A stretch of DNA of 12,484 bases. Source: Chloroflexota bacterium (lineage in GTDB: Bacteria > Chloroflexota > Dehalococcoidia > GIF9 > UBA5629). Position numbers and translations under genes: made by a program. Below the pieces are notes generated by a model that worked only from the letters and a program-made list of their open reading frames with translations, was not told the origin of the DNA and made no database searches. How positions within the stretch are numbered: the first letter of the stretch is position 1; each line of letters opens with the position of its first letter. Below are positions 5,008-12,256 of this stretch, in pieces. Location of the stretch: contig JAPLHM010000169.1 in NCBI GenBank assembly GCA_026389635.1, positions 1 to 12,484 of the forward strand, written 5' to 3'.

Positions 5008-7398
5008 CTAATTGTTTTCTACGCTTTTATGCCAGATTCTATTATATTCCCGCGCTAAAAGCTCGTTTTCAACGGCTATCAGCCCGGGGTCTTTTTCAAA
5101 CAGTATCACGGCTTCCCGGCGCGCCATTTCCAGCAGCTTTGTATCCGACAGCCTGGCCATCTTGAGGTCGGGCAGGCCGCTCTGGCGCGTCCCGAAAAAC
5201 TCGCCCGGACCCCGCAGTTCAAGGTCCTTCTCGGCCAGGGCAAAACCGTCGGTCAGCTCCTCTATAGCCCTCAACCTCTCCTGCCCGTATTCCGAGGGGT
5301 TCTCGGACATCAGCATGCAATAGCTCTGGCTCTCCCCCCGGCCAACCCTCCCACGGAACTGGTGCAACTGGGAAAGGCCGAAGCGGTCGGCCGCCTCTAC
5401 CAGCATCACGGTGGCGTTGGGCACGTCTATTCCTACCTCCACCACCGAGGTGGAGACCAGTATATCCAGCGCACCGTCTTTGAAAGCGTGCATGACGGCC
5501 TCCTTGTCAGCGCTTTTCATCCTGCCGTGCAGCAGTCCCAGCTTTAAATCGGGAAAAACCTCCCCTGAGAGTCGCTTATGCTCTGCTACGGCGGCCTTGA
5601 CCTCCAGGCTTTCGGACTCCTCGATCAAGGGACAGATGATGAAGGACTGGCGCCCTTCCCTGGCCTGCTTCCTGATAAAATTGTATGCGCGCCGGCGGTC
5701 CTCCAGCTTCAGCCAGCGTGTCTTGATGGCCTGCCGGCCCGCCGGCATCTCGTCTATGGTGGATATATCCAGGTCGCCGAAGAGGGTCAGCGCCAGCGTC
5801 CTGGGTATGGGCGTGGCCGTCATGACCAGCAGGTGTGGGTTATACCCCTTCTGTTTCAACGCCGAGCGCTGCAGCACGCCGAAGCGGTGCTGCTCGTCTA
5901 TCACCGCCAGGCCCAAACCGGCAAAGTTAACCCCTTTCTGCACCAGCGCATGCGTCCCCACCACGATATCAACCTCTCCACTTTTTATCAATCCATGTGT
6001 GCGGGACTTCTCCCTGGCGGCCAGGCTGCCCGTGAGCAGGGCAACCCTTATATCGCGCCGCATGATGTCTTTGAAGGTATAGATGTTCGATTCTCTGCTG
6101 CTTTCGTCCGATATGGCCGACAGCAGTCTGTGCAGCGTGGAGAAATGCTGCTCTGCTAATATCTCGGTCGGCGCCATGAGGGCGCCCTGGCAGCCGTTTG
6201 TCACCGCCGCCAGTAGCGCAACGGTGGCCACCACCGTCTTGCCGCTGCCCACGTCGCCCTGCAGCAAACGTGACATGGGCAGGTCGCGGCCGAGATCCCT
6301 GCATATCTCGTCTATGACCCTGTCCTGCGCGGAAGTCAGTTTAAAAGGCAAGGCCCCAATAAATCCATTAATATCTTTCCGTTCAATTTGGAATCCACGG
6401 CCGGGCTGTTGCTCCTGCCAGTCACGCTTCCTGCTGAGCACGCCGAGTTGCAGCAGGAAAAGCTCATCGAAAGCCAGCCGCTGGCGGGCCTTGTTCTGTG
6501 AAGCGTGATCAAGGGGATAATGGGCCTGCATTACGGCGTCCTTCAAATCCATCAGCCCGCAGCGCTGCCTCACCGGCGGCGGGAGGAATTCGGGAAGGCT
6601 ACACAGGTATCCGTCCAGCGCGTTCCTGACTATGGCCCTGACCGACTTGGGAAAGAGACCACCTGTCAAAGGGTAAACGGGAACCAGGCGTCCCGTATGC
6701 AGCAGCTCTTTGTCGTCCACCACCTCCCACTCGGGGTTTTCGAAGACCTTGACGTAGTTGAACTCACCCACCCTGCCGCTGAGAGCAACTTTGGCATTGA
6801 CTTTGAGCTGCCTGGCCAGCCACGGCTGGTTAAACCATACGGCGCGCACATTGCCCGTCGCGTCTCCCAGGACTGCCTCAGTGCTTTTCATGCGGCCCAG
6901 CATAACCTGGCGGGCCTCCCATACGTCGACAAATACCGTCTGTTCTTTACCGGTTTCAAGTGAGGACACAGTCCGGCGCTGGCTGAAATCCAGGAAGCGC
7001 CGCGGAAAAAAATAAAGCAGGTCCCTGATGCTGACGATTCCCAGCTTAGTTAGACGGGTGGCAATAGCCTGCCCCACTCCCCTTATGTCGGCCACCGGGC
7101 TATCCAGCGATCCCGTCGCCGGCGGGCCGGTTTTGGGCTTCTTAAGTTCCTGCAAAACAGATCCCACCCATTTGTTTCGCTCATGGATGCTCATTTCAGC
7201 ATAAGAAGCGCCCAGCAGCAAAGTCTTTAATTGCGGGCAGGACATGAAAAAATCATGGCCGGGCAGGCATTGCGAAACCCACCTGGCCACGTATTTGTCG
7301 AGGCCGCCTATGACGGCGCGGTTGGCATAACCGTTTTTAACTTCCAGATTGAGTACAGCCCTGAAAGTAGCGGCACTGTCAACAGAAGGCTGTGTCAT
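5008..7398 (-). CDS. recG: ATP-dependent DNA helicase RecG
   Basis: Superfamily 2 helicase that remodels stalled replication forks and branch-migrates Holliday junctions. Numbering is from the in-frame GTG at 7413 (801 aa); the ATG at 7398 gives 796 aa, and neither start has a strong Shine-Dalgarno. A helix-hairpin-helix-like segment VADIRGVGQAIATRLTKLGI (107-126) precedes the OB-fold wedge domain (about 155-250). Helicase motifs follow: Walker A GDVGSGKT (386-393), APTEILAEQH (414-423), DEQH (506-509), TATPIPRTL (532-540), and the C-terminal STSVVEVGIDVPNA, HQFRGRVGRG and GPGEFFGTRQSG blocks. Its roughly 100-residue N-terminal extension is absent from E. coli RecG (693 aa) but resembles the longer RecG of Thermotoga and other lineages. 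It lies 33 nt (18 from the GTG) after degV, so it is co-transcribed with fakA and degV. Confidence 0.97.
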   Translation of the reverse strand: MTQPSVDSAATFRAVLNLEVKNGYANRAVIGGLDKYVARWVSQCLPGHDFFMSCPQLKTLLLGASYAEMSIHERNKWVGSVLQELKKPKTGPPATGSLDSPVADIRGVGQAIATRLTKLGIVSIRDLLYFFPRRFLDFSQRRTVSSLETGKEQTVFVDVWEARQVMLGRMKSTEAVLGDATGNVRAVWFNQPWLARQLKVNAKVALSGRVGEFNYVKVFENPEWEVVDDKELLHTGRLVPVYPLTGGLFPKSVRAIVRNALDGYLCSLPEFLPPPVRQRCGLMDLKDAVMQAHYPLDHASQNKARQRLAFDELFLLQLGVLSRKRDWQEQQPGRGFQIERKDINGFIGALPFKLTSAQDRVIDEICRDLGRDLPMSRLLQGDVGSGKTVVATVALLAAVTNGCQGALMAPTEILAEQHFSTLHRLLSAISDESSRESNIYTFKDIMRRDIRVALLTGSLAAREKSRTHGLIKSGEVDIVVGTHALVQKGVNFAGLGLAVIDEQHRFGVLQRSALKQKGYNPHLLVMTATPIPRTLALTLFGDLDISTIDEMPAGRQAIKTRWLKLEDRRRAYNFIRKQAREGRQSFIICPLIEESESLEVKAAVAEHKRLSGEVFPDLKLGLLHGRMKSADKEAVMHAFKDGALDILVSTSVVEVGIDVPNATVMLVEAADRFGLSQLHQFRGRVGRGESQSYCMLMSENPSEYGQERLRAIEELTDGFALAEKDLELRGPGEFFGTRQSGLPDLKMARLSDTKLLEMARREAVILFEKDPGLIAVENELLAREYNRIWHKSVENN

Positions 7399-7431
7399 GG
7401 ACGCCGCTTTCACAACCCATATTCCACGGCG

Positions 7432-8268
7432 CTATTTACCCTCGATAAAACTCATAAGCAGCACGTGGGGGCCAACGTGGGCGCCGATGACAGAATTGAC
7501 CCTGCTGAAAATTGTTTTTTCCCTGGGGTAGTACTCGGCCACCCTCTTGGCCAGTATCTCCAAATCGTCCGGCGTGGTCGCGTGCTCGAGCATGAGGGCT
7601 TCGATATTTTTAGCGCCCTTGGCCAGGTTGACCAGTGCGTCGATGGCCTGGGTCCTGCTCCTGGTGCGCTGTACGGGTGTGACCAGGCCATCACGCAGGG
7701 TCAGGATAGGGGTAACCTTGAGCAACCCGCCCAGCAGGGCCTGTGCCCGGCCGATCCTGCCGCCCTTGCGCAGATATTCCAGCGTATCAAAAACCATGTA
7801 GGAATGGGACCGTGAACACATATCTTTTACCGCTGCGACTACGTCCTCCAGCCTGGCCCCGGCCTCGACCATCTCGGCCGCCTTGATGACAGGCAGGCCC
7901 AACCCGCCACAGGCCTGCCAGGAATCAATGATCTCGATTTTACAGATATCCCCCACCAGTGCCTTGGCCTGTATGGCGCTCTCGTAAGTGGCGCTTATCT
8001 TGCTGGAAAAAAGTATCGTGAGAATCTCGTCCGTTTCCTTGGATAACCTGGTAAATATCTCAGAAAAATATCCCGGTGACTGTGCGGAGGTAGTGGGGTG
8101 TACCCTGGATTCCACCAGCTTCTTGTAAAATTGTTCTGCATTGATGTCTACGCCGTCCCGGTAAGTCTCATTGCCGAAAAGAACATTGATGGGAACGATG
8201 GTGATGCCGTACTTTTTAATGATATCTGCCGGGATATCACACGTGCTGTCGGTAACAATTTTAATCAT
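7432..8268 (-). CDS. DegV family fatty acid-binding protein (FakB-like)
   Basis: DegV/FakB proteins hold a free fatty acid while FakA phosphorylates its carboxylate, then deliver the acyl-phosphate to the acyltransferase. The protein has 278 aa, the usual size, and starts MIKIVTDSTCDIP. Family landmarks are the PTTSAQSP lipid-pocket loop (58-65), a serine loop FSSKISATYESA (87-98), IIDSWQACGGLGLPV (113-127), and the conserved arginine in KGGRIGRAQALLGGLLKVTPIL (168-189). The serine loop usually reads SSGLSGTY; here both glycines are replaced (K90, A93). The ATG at 8268 has a strong Shine-Dalgarno, GGGAGGG, 7 nt upstream and lies 19 nt after the fakA stop, so the two are almost certainly an operon and likely partners. 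Which fatty acids it binds cannot be told. Confidence 0.95.
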   Translation of the reverse strand: MIKIVTDSTCDIPADIIKKYGITIVPINVLFGNETYRDGVDINAEQFYKKLVESRVHPTTSAQSPGYFSEIFTRLSKETDEILTILFSSKISATYESAIQAKALVGDICKIEIIDSWQACGGLGLPVIKAAEMVEAGARLEDVVAAVKDMCSRSHSYMVFDTLEYLRKGGRIGRAQALLGGLLKVTPILTLRDGLVTPVQRTRSRTQAIDALVNLAKGAKNIEALMLEHATTPDDLEILAKRVAEYYPREKTIFSRVNSVIGAHVGPHVLLMSFIEGK

Positions 8269-8287
8269 GCCTTAACCCTCCCTAAAC

Positions 8288-9916
8288 TTATTCCAGAGAT
8301 ACGATATAAAAATAATGTGGTTGACCTCCGCTGACCAACTCGATCTGTTTGCCGGGATACTTCTCCTCTAACCTCTTGACCACCTCCTCGGCCTGCTCGG
8401 CCTTCAAATCAGCACCGTGATAGAGGGTAACCATCTGGACCGCTTCAATTCCGCCTATATCAAGGCTCCGCATAAGCACATCCGTCACGTCGTCACCTGC
8501 CGCCACCAGTTCCGTATCATCGATAATGCCGATGGCCTGGCCCTGCTTTACCTTTATCCCGTGAATCTGGGTTGACCTGGCCGCGGTGGTGACCTCGACT
8601 GTCTTAACCGACTTGATGGCCTCACACATCGACTGTACATTCTCTTCCAGTGTGCTCTCGAAATTAAAAATCATGAGAGCCGTGATGCCCTGGGGCAATG
8701 TCCTGCTCGGGATTACCTCGACCGCCTTCTTAGTCAACTCCTTGATCTGCGAGGCTGTCAGTATGATATTTTTATTATTGGGCAACAGTATGACCTTGTC
8801 CGAGTCGACGGCTTCCACGCACGCTAATATCTCCTTGACGCTGGGGTTCATGGTTTGCCCGCCTTTGACCACCACGGCGCCCAGGCTCTCATATAATCTG
8901 ATCATTCCCTCACCAAAAGCGATGGACACCACTGCTATATCTGTAGGCAGCGCTTTTAGCCTCCGCATCTCCTTGAAACCGATATGCTGGTCATCCATAT
9001 TCTGTATCTGTATCTGGTGAAGGGTACCCAGGGTCGTGGCATAAGCTAATATGCCCCCCGGATCGTACGAGTGAATATGCACGCGCACCGCCGTCTCGTC
9101 GCCCGCTACTACCAGTGACAACCCCCTGTCCTCGAGTTTGCGCCGGATTTTCTCGGGGTCCAGTTCGGTTCCCTCGAGCAGGAAATTGGTGCAGTAGCCA
9201 TAGGCTTCATCCTCTTCTGAGGAGACCAGGTTAACACTCCTGGTTGCAGTGATATTGGCGCTGACCATCTGCGGTTTACGGAACTGCAGGTCCTCCAGTT
9301 CCCCCTTGATATACCTCAGGGCGCCGTCCAACAATATATATAATCCCTGTCCCCCGGCATCCACCACGCCGGCTTCCATCAAAGCAGGCAGCAGGGTAGG
9401 TGTCCTGGCCACCGACTCGCGGGCTTCCTTGACCATCTCATCGATTATGGCCACGAGGTCATCGGGGTGCTCCTGGGCGAATTGCTGGCCTGAGTCGGCA
9501 GCCTCTCGTATAACCGTGAGTATAGTACCCTCGACAGGGTTGGAAAGCCCTTCCCGCGCCGTCTTAGCCGCCTGAACCATCGCTGCGGCCCATTCGGCGC
9601 CGTTGAATTGAGCTTTGCCGTCGAATCCCCTGGCCATGCCGCGGAATATCTGGGCCAGGATCACGCCGGAGTTACCCCTGGCGCCGAGCAGCGCGCCGTG
9701 GGACATGGCTTTGGCCATCACGCCCACCGTAGTGTCGGTAGCCCTGTCCGCTTCTTCAATTACCGACCTGAGGGTAAGCAGCATGTTGGTGCCCGTGTCG
9801 CCATCGGGGACCGGAAAGACGTTGATGGCATTAACCTCGTCGACACTCTTCTCCAGCCAGCCGCTGCCGGCGGCAAACATGTCCCTGAGGTCTTTGCCGT
9901 TCCAGGATTGCTTCAT
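8288..9916 (-). CDS. fakA: Fatty acid kinase catalytic subunit FakA (YloV/DhaL-domain)
   Basis: FakA uses ATP to phosphorylate fatty acids bound to a FakB/DegV partner, feeding PlsX/PlsY phospholipid synthesis. The protein has 542 aa, close to the Staphylococcus and Bacillus homologues. An N-terminal DhaL-type nucleotide domain has INVFPVPDGDTGTNM (31-45; D38 and D40 are the Mg-nucleotide ligands) and GALLGARGNSGVILAQ (75-90). The middle domain has the conserved GYCTNFLLEG (C243) and VRVHIHSYDPG (H281, H283), matching residues shown to matter in S. aureus FakA. The C-terminal domain ends LYHGADL...GGQPHYFYIVSLE, with a conserved glycine- and aromatic-rich tail. All key residues are present. 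The ATG at 9916 follows AAAGGAG with a 4-nt gap. It is the first gene of the run toward argS and is divergent from rpmB. No yloU/asp23-like gene lies between them. Confidence 0.94.
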   Translation of the reverse strand: MKQSWNGKDLRDMFAAGSGWLEKSVDEVNAINVFPVPDGDTGTNMLLTLRSVIEEADRATDTTVGVMAKAMSHGALLGARGNSGVILAQIFRGMARGFDGKAQFNGAEWAAAMVQAAKTAREGLSNPVEGTILTVIREAADSGQQFAQEHPDDLVAIIDEMVKEARESVARTPTLLPALMEAGVVDAGGQGLYILLDGALRYIKGELEDLQFRKPQMVSANITATRSVNLVSSEEDEAYGYCTNFLLEGTELDPEKIRRKLEDRGLSLVVAGDETAVRVHIHSYDPGGILAYATTLGTLHQIQIQNMDDQHIGFKEMRRLKALPTDIAVVSIAFGEGMIRLYESLGAVVVKGGQTMNPSVKEILACVEAVDSDKVILLPNNKNIILTASQIKELTKKAVEVIPSRTLPQGITALMIFNFESTLEENVQSMCEAIKSVKTVEVTTAARSTQIHGIKVKQGQAIGIIDDTELVAAGDDVTDVLMRSLDIGGIEAVQMVTLYHGADLKAEQAEEVVKRLEEKYPGKQIELVSGGQPHYFYIVSLE

Positions 9917-9948
9917 CTGTCTCCTTTCAATATGACGATTGTTGTGGT

Positions 9949-9979
9949 ATTATATATCATTCTTGTTCACAATTGGCAA
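9949..9979 (-). promoter_or_regulatory. Candidate sigma70-type promoter for fakA-degV-recG-argS
   Basis: In the 87-nt divergent gap, the minus strand reads TTGCCA (9974-9979) as -35 and TATATA (9951-9956, spacing 17) or TATAAT (9949-9954, spacing 19) as -10. This lies about 33 nt before the fakA start. It is a pattern match only. I could not settle on a convincing plus-strand promoter for rpmB in the same AT-rich gap. Confidence 0.42.
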
Positions 9980-9989
9980 AGTATCTGAC

Positions 9990-9996
9990 AAAGAGG
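9990..9996 (+). promoter_or_regulatory. rpmB ribosome binding site
   Basis: AAAGAGG sits 7 nt before the TTG at 10004. No ATG or GTG at the right place offers an alternative, so this site supports a TTG start for rpmB. Confidence 0.6.
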
Positions 9997-10003
9997 TTTA
10001 AAA

Positions 10004-10192
10004 TTGGCTATCAAATGTGATATCTGCGAAAAATCGCTGCGCTTTGGCAACAGGATCAGTCACTCCAAGCAGCATACCAGGCGGAAATGGCTTCCCAATA
10101 TCCAGCCTACGACGTTTAATATCAACGGGACCGCCGTCAGGCTCAACCTGTGTACCAGGTGCATCAGGACCAGGAACAAGGTCGCCCGCTAA
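10004..10192 (+). CDS. rpmB: 50S ribosomal protein L28, zinc-binding form
   Basis: Large-subunit ribosomal protein L28, 62 aa, normal length. The sequence MAIKCDICEKSLRFGNRISHS followed by HTRRKWLPNIQ and LNLCTRCIRTRNKV is diagnostic. Two CxxC pairs (C5/C8 and C50/C53) make a zinc ribbon, so this is the cysteine-containing (C+) form. It is typically linked to zinc-replete growth, although many genomes carry only this form. Translation starts at TTG (10004), giving the usual MA-K-C N-terminus, with AAAGAGG upstream. The gene is divergent from fakA and convergent with rpe; its TAA stop (10190-10192) overlaps the rpe stop. It is the only complete + strand gene in the window, and no terminator could be seen after it. 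Confidence 0.97.
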   Translation: MAIKCDICEKSLRFGNRISHSKQHTRRKWLPNIQPTTFNINGTAVRLNLCTRCIRTRNKVAR

Positions 10193-10857
10193 CATACAGA
10201 ATCCCTCAGTCCTTTCAAAGCTAAACCTACACCCAGGCTTGAATTAAAAATGGCGGAACCGGCTACCAGGATGTCTGCGCCGGCGCCGGCTGCGATGGGG
10301 GCCGTTACAGCGGTTATCCCGCCGTCAACCTCGATTTCAGCACCGGATTTTCTATTATAGATTGTCTGCTTTAGCCTGGCTATTTTATCCACCATCCCCG
10401 CGATGAATTCCTGTCCACCAAAACCGGGGTTAACGGTCATCACCAGCAGCAGGTCAACCATGCACAGTACCTCGTCCAGCGACGACAGGGGGGTGGCGGG
10501 ATTGAGCGAAACGCCGGCCTTTAGCCCGAGCTTCTTAATGGCATTTACGGCGCCGTCCAGGTGGGTGCATGCCTCTACATGAACAGTAAGTATATCGGCG
10601 CCCGCCCCGGCGAACCTCTCAATATACAGTTCGGGTTTCTCTATCATGAGATGGACGTCTAAGGGAATGCTGGTAATCCTGCGCAGTGATTGCACGACGG
10701 GCAGGCCGATGGAGATGTTGGGCACAAAATGGCCGTCCATGACATCCACGTGGATGTAATCCGCCCCTGCATCGACGGCATCGCGTACCTGTTCTCCGAG
10801 GCGGCTGAAATCCGCTGAAAGGATGGAGGGGGCTATCTTAATCTTTCTGCCTTGCAT
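10189..10857 (-). CDS. rpe: Ribulose-phosphate 3-epimerase
   Basis: Interconverts D-ribulose 5-phosphate and D-xylulose 5-phosphate in the pentose phosphate (or Calvin-type) pathway; a cytosolic metal-dependent TIM barrel. From the ATG at 10857 it is 222 aa, typical. Motifs: IAPSILSADF (8-17), HVDVMDGHFVPN with H36 and D38, DVHLM with H69, MTVNPGFGGQ (140-149) and EVDGGI with D178, then AGSAIF at the phosphate site. All metal ligands are present. An in-frame TTG at 10872 would add five residues, but the ATG gives the family's normal N-terminus. The start overlaps argH by 20 nt and has little Shine-Dalgarno, pointing to translational coupling with argH. The stop overlaps that of convergent rpmB. 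Confidence 0.97.
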   Translation of the reverse strand: MQGRKIKIAPSILSADFSRLGEQVRDAVDAGADYIHVDVMDGHFVPNISIGLPVVQSLRRITSIPLDVHLMIEKPELYIERFAGAGADILTVHVEACTHLDGAVNAIKKLGLKAGVSLNPATPLSSLDEVLCMVDLLLVMTVNPGFGGQEFIAGMVDKIARLKQTIYNRKSGAEIEVDGGITAVTAPIAAGAGADILVAGSAIFNSSLGVGLALKGLRDSVC

Positions 10858-12238
10858 ACCCGTTGACGGCAACCTTTGCGCTTTCGATACTCTTCTTCAC
10901 CTCGGCAGTAGCAGTACCCCCCTGCGATGACCTTGCCTCGACCGATTTTTGCAGGGTAATGGCCAGCACATCCTTCTCAAACATCTTCGAGAATCCCTTG
11001 TATTCCTTGATATCCAGTTCGTTCAACTCCCTGTTGTTGCCGATAGCGTAGGAAACAACCCTGCTCACCACATCGTGCGCCTCGCGGAACGATAGTCCCT
11101 TGCCTACTAAATAATCCGCCACATCGGTGGCCAGGATATAGCTCTGCATTGAATATTTCATCCTGGCGGCGTTGATTTTGGTTGAGGCCACCAGTCCGCA
11201 CATTATATCTATGCTGGAAATAAGCGTGTCCACGGTATCGAAAAACCCCTCCTTATCCTCCTGCATGTCCCTGTTGTAGGCAAGTGGCAGACCCTTCATC
11301 ACAGTCAACATGGCTAACAGGTGGCCGTACACGCGGCCGGCCTTACCCCTGGCAAGCTCAGCCGTGTCCGGGTTTTTCTTTTGCGGCATGATGCTGCTGC
11401 TGGTGGCATAGGCATCACCGATCTCGATAAATCCGAACTCGGCGGTTGACCAGAGTATGATCTCCTCGGCCAGCCGCGACAGGTGCATCATGCATATGGC
11501 GGAGGCCGACTCAAACTCGATAATAAAATCGCGGTCGGAGACAGCGTCGATGCTGTTGGCGCTTACGTCATCAAATCCCAGCTTTCCGGCAACGAATTCC
11601 CTGTCCACAGGGTAAGGCAAACCGGCCAGCGCGCCGCTGCCCAGGGGCATGATATTGATGCGGCTGAGACAGCTTTCGAACCTGGAGATGTCCCTGCTGA
11701 ACATCTGGAAATAGGCCAGAACGTGATGCGAAAAAAGCACGGGTTGCGCCTGCTGCAGGTGGGTGTATCCCGGCATGACAACCTTGATGTTTTTCTCGGC
11801 GATCTCCACTAATACTGAATTGAATCCCTGCAGGGCCGCTACCACCTTCCCTGCAGCCTCCCTGGCAAAGAGCCGCATGTCGAGGGCCACCTGGTCGTTG
11901 CGCGACCTGGCCGTGTGCAGCTTTCCCGCTGTTTCACCGATCAGCTCAAAGAGACGGCTCTCGATATTCATGTGAATATCTTCCAGTTCGAGCTTGAATT
12001 GGAAACGGCCGCTGTCTATCTCCTTGAGGATGGAATGCAGCCCATCTTTGATCTTTACGTAATCGCCCCGCGGGATGATCCCCTGCCGCGCCAGCATCTC
12101 GGCATGCACCTGACTTCCAAGGATATCCTGTCTGTACAGCCGCCAGTCATAGGGCGCCGACGCTAAGTAACGCTGGACGGACTCACTGATATCCTCCTTG
12201 AACCTGCCCCTTAACCTTGCCTCTTTTTTTACTCCCAT
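10838..12238 (-). CDS. argH: Argininosuccinate lyase
   Basis: Last step of arginine biosynthesis: splits argininosuccinate to arginine and fumarate. A cytosolic homotetramer of the fumarase/aspartase superfamily, 466 aa, normal length. Conserved blocks: DILGSQVHAEML (38-49), TARSRNDQVALDMRLF (109-124), PGYTHLQQAQPV (156-167) with H160 as catalytic acid, and SSSIMPQKKNPDTAEL (280-295) holding the catalytic serine loop. The N-terminal LWGGRF motif reads LRGRF here, so the usual tryptophan and first glycine are missing. The ATG at 12238 is preferred over the ATG at 12250 because GGGGAG lies just before it and the earlier ATG falls at the edge of that site. It lies 18 nt after argG and overlaps rpe, so argG-argH-rpe is one unit. 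Confidence 0.97.
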   Translation of the reverse strand: MGVKKEARLRGRFKEDISESVQRYLASAPYDWRLYRQDILGSQVHAEMLARQGIIPRGDYVKIKDGLHSILKEIDSGRFQFKLELEDIHMNIESRLFELIGETAGKLHTARSRNDQVALDMRLFAREAAGKVVAALQGFNSVLVEIAEKNIKVVMPGYTHLQQAQPVLFSHHVLAYFQMFSRDISRFESCLSRINIMPLGSGALAGLPYPVDREFVAGKLGFDDVSANSIDAVSDRDFIIEFESASAICMMHLSRLAEEIILWSTAEFGFIEIGDAYATSSSIMPQKKNPDTAELARGKAGRVYGHLLAMLTVMKGLPLAYNRDMQEDKEGFFDTVDTLISSIDIMCGLVASTKINAARMKYSMQSYILATDVADYLVGKGLSFREAHDVVSRVVSYAIGNNRELNELDIKEYKGFSKMFEKDVLAITLQKSVEARSSQGGTATAEVKKSIESAKVAVNGYARQKD

Positions 12239-12248
12239 CCTTCTCCCC
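12239..12248 (-). promoter_or_regulatory. argH ribosome binding site
   Basis: The minus strand reads GGGGAGAAGG immediately before the ATG at 12238. The GGGGAG core is 4 nt from that codon. The alternative ATG at 12250 overlaps the first G of this site and has only A/T-rich sequence before it, so the site favours the inner start. Confidence 0.6.
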
Positions 12249-12256
12249 ATATATCT

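Noticed and set aside
3623..5011. Long open frame of 462 codons on the plus strand opposite argS
   Set aside because: It lies antisense to a complete arginyl-tRNA synthetase with all its motifs. The translation shows no recognisable domain, and such mirror frames are common in GC-rich genes.
5411..6159. Plus-strand open frames of 190-220 codons opposite recG
   Set aside because: They overlap the helicase motif region of recG on the opposite strand and show no family motifs; they are shadows of its codon usage.
9608..9988. Plus-strand open frame reading toward rpmB, possibly a missing yloU/asp23 gene
   Set aside because: It is antisense to the N-terminal DhaL domain of fakA and bears no resemblance to Asp23. 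The real divergent gap is only 87 nt.
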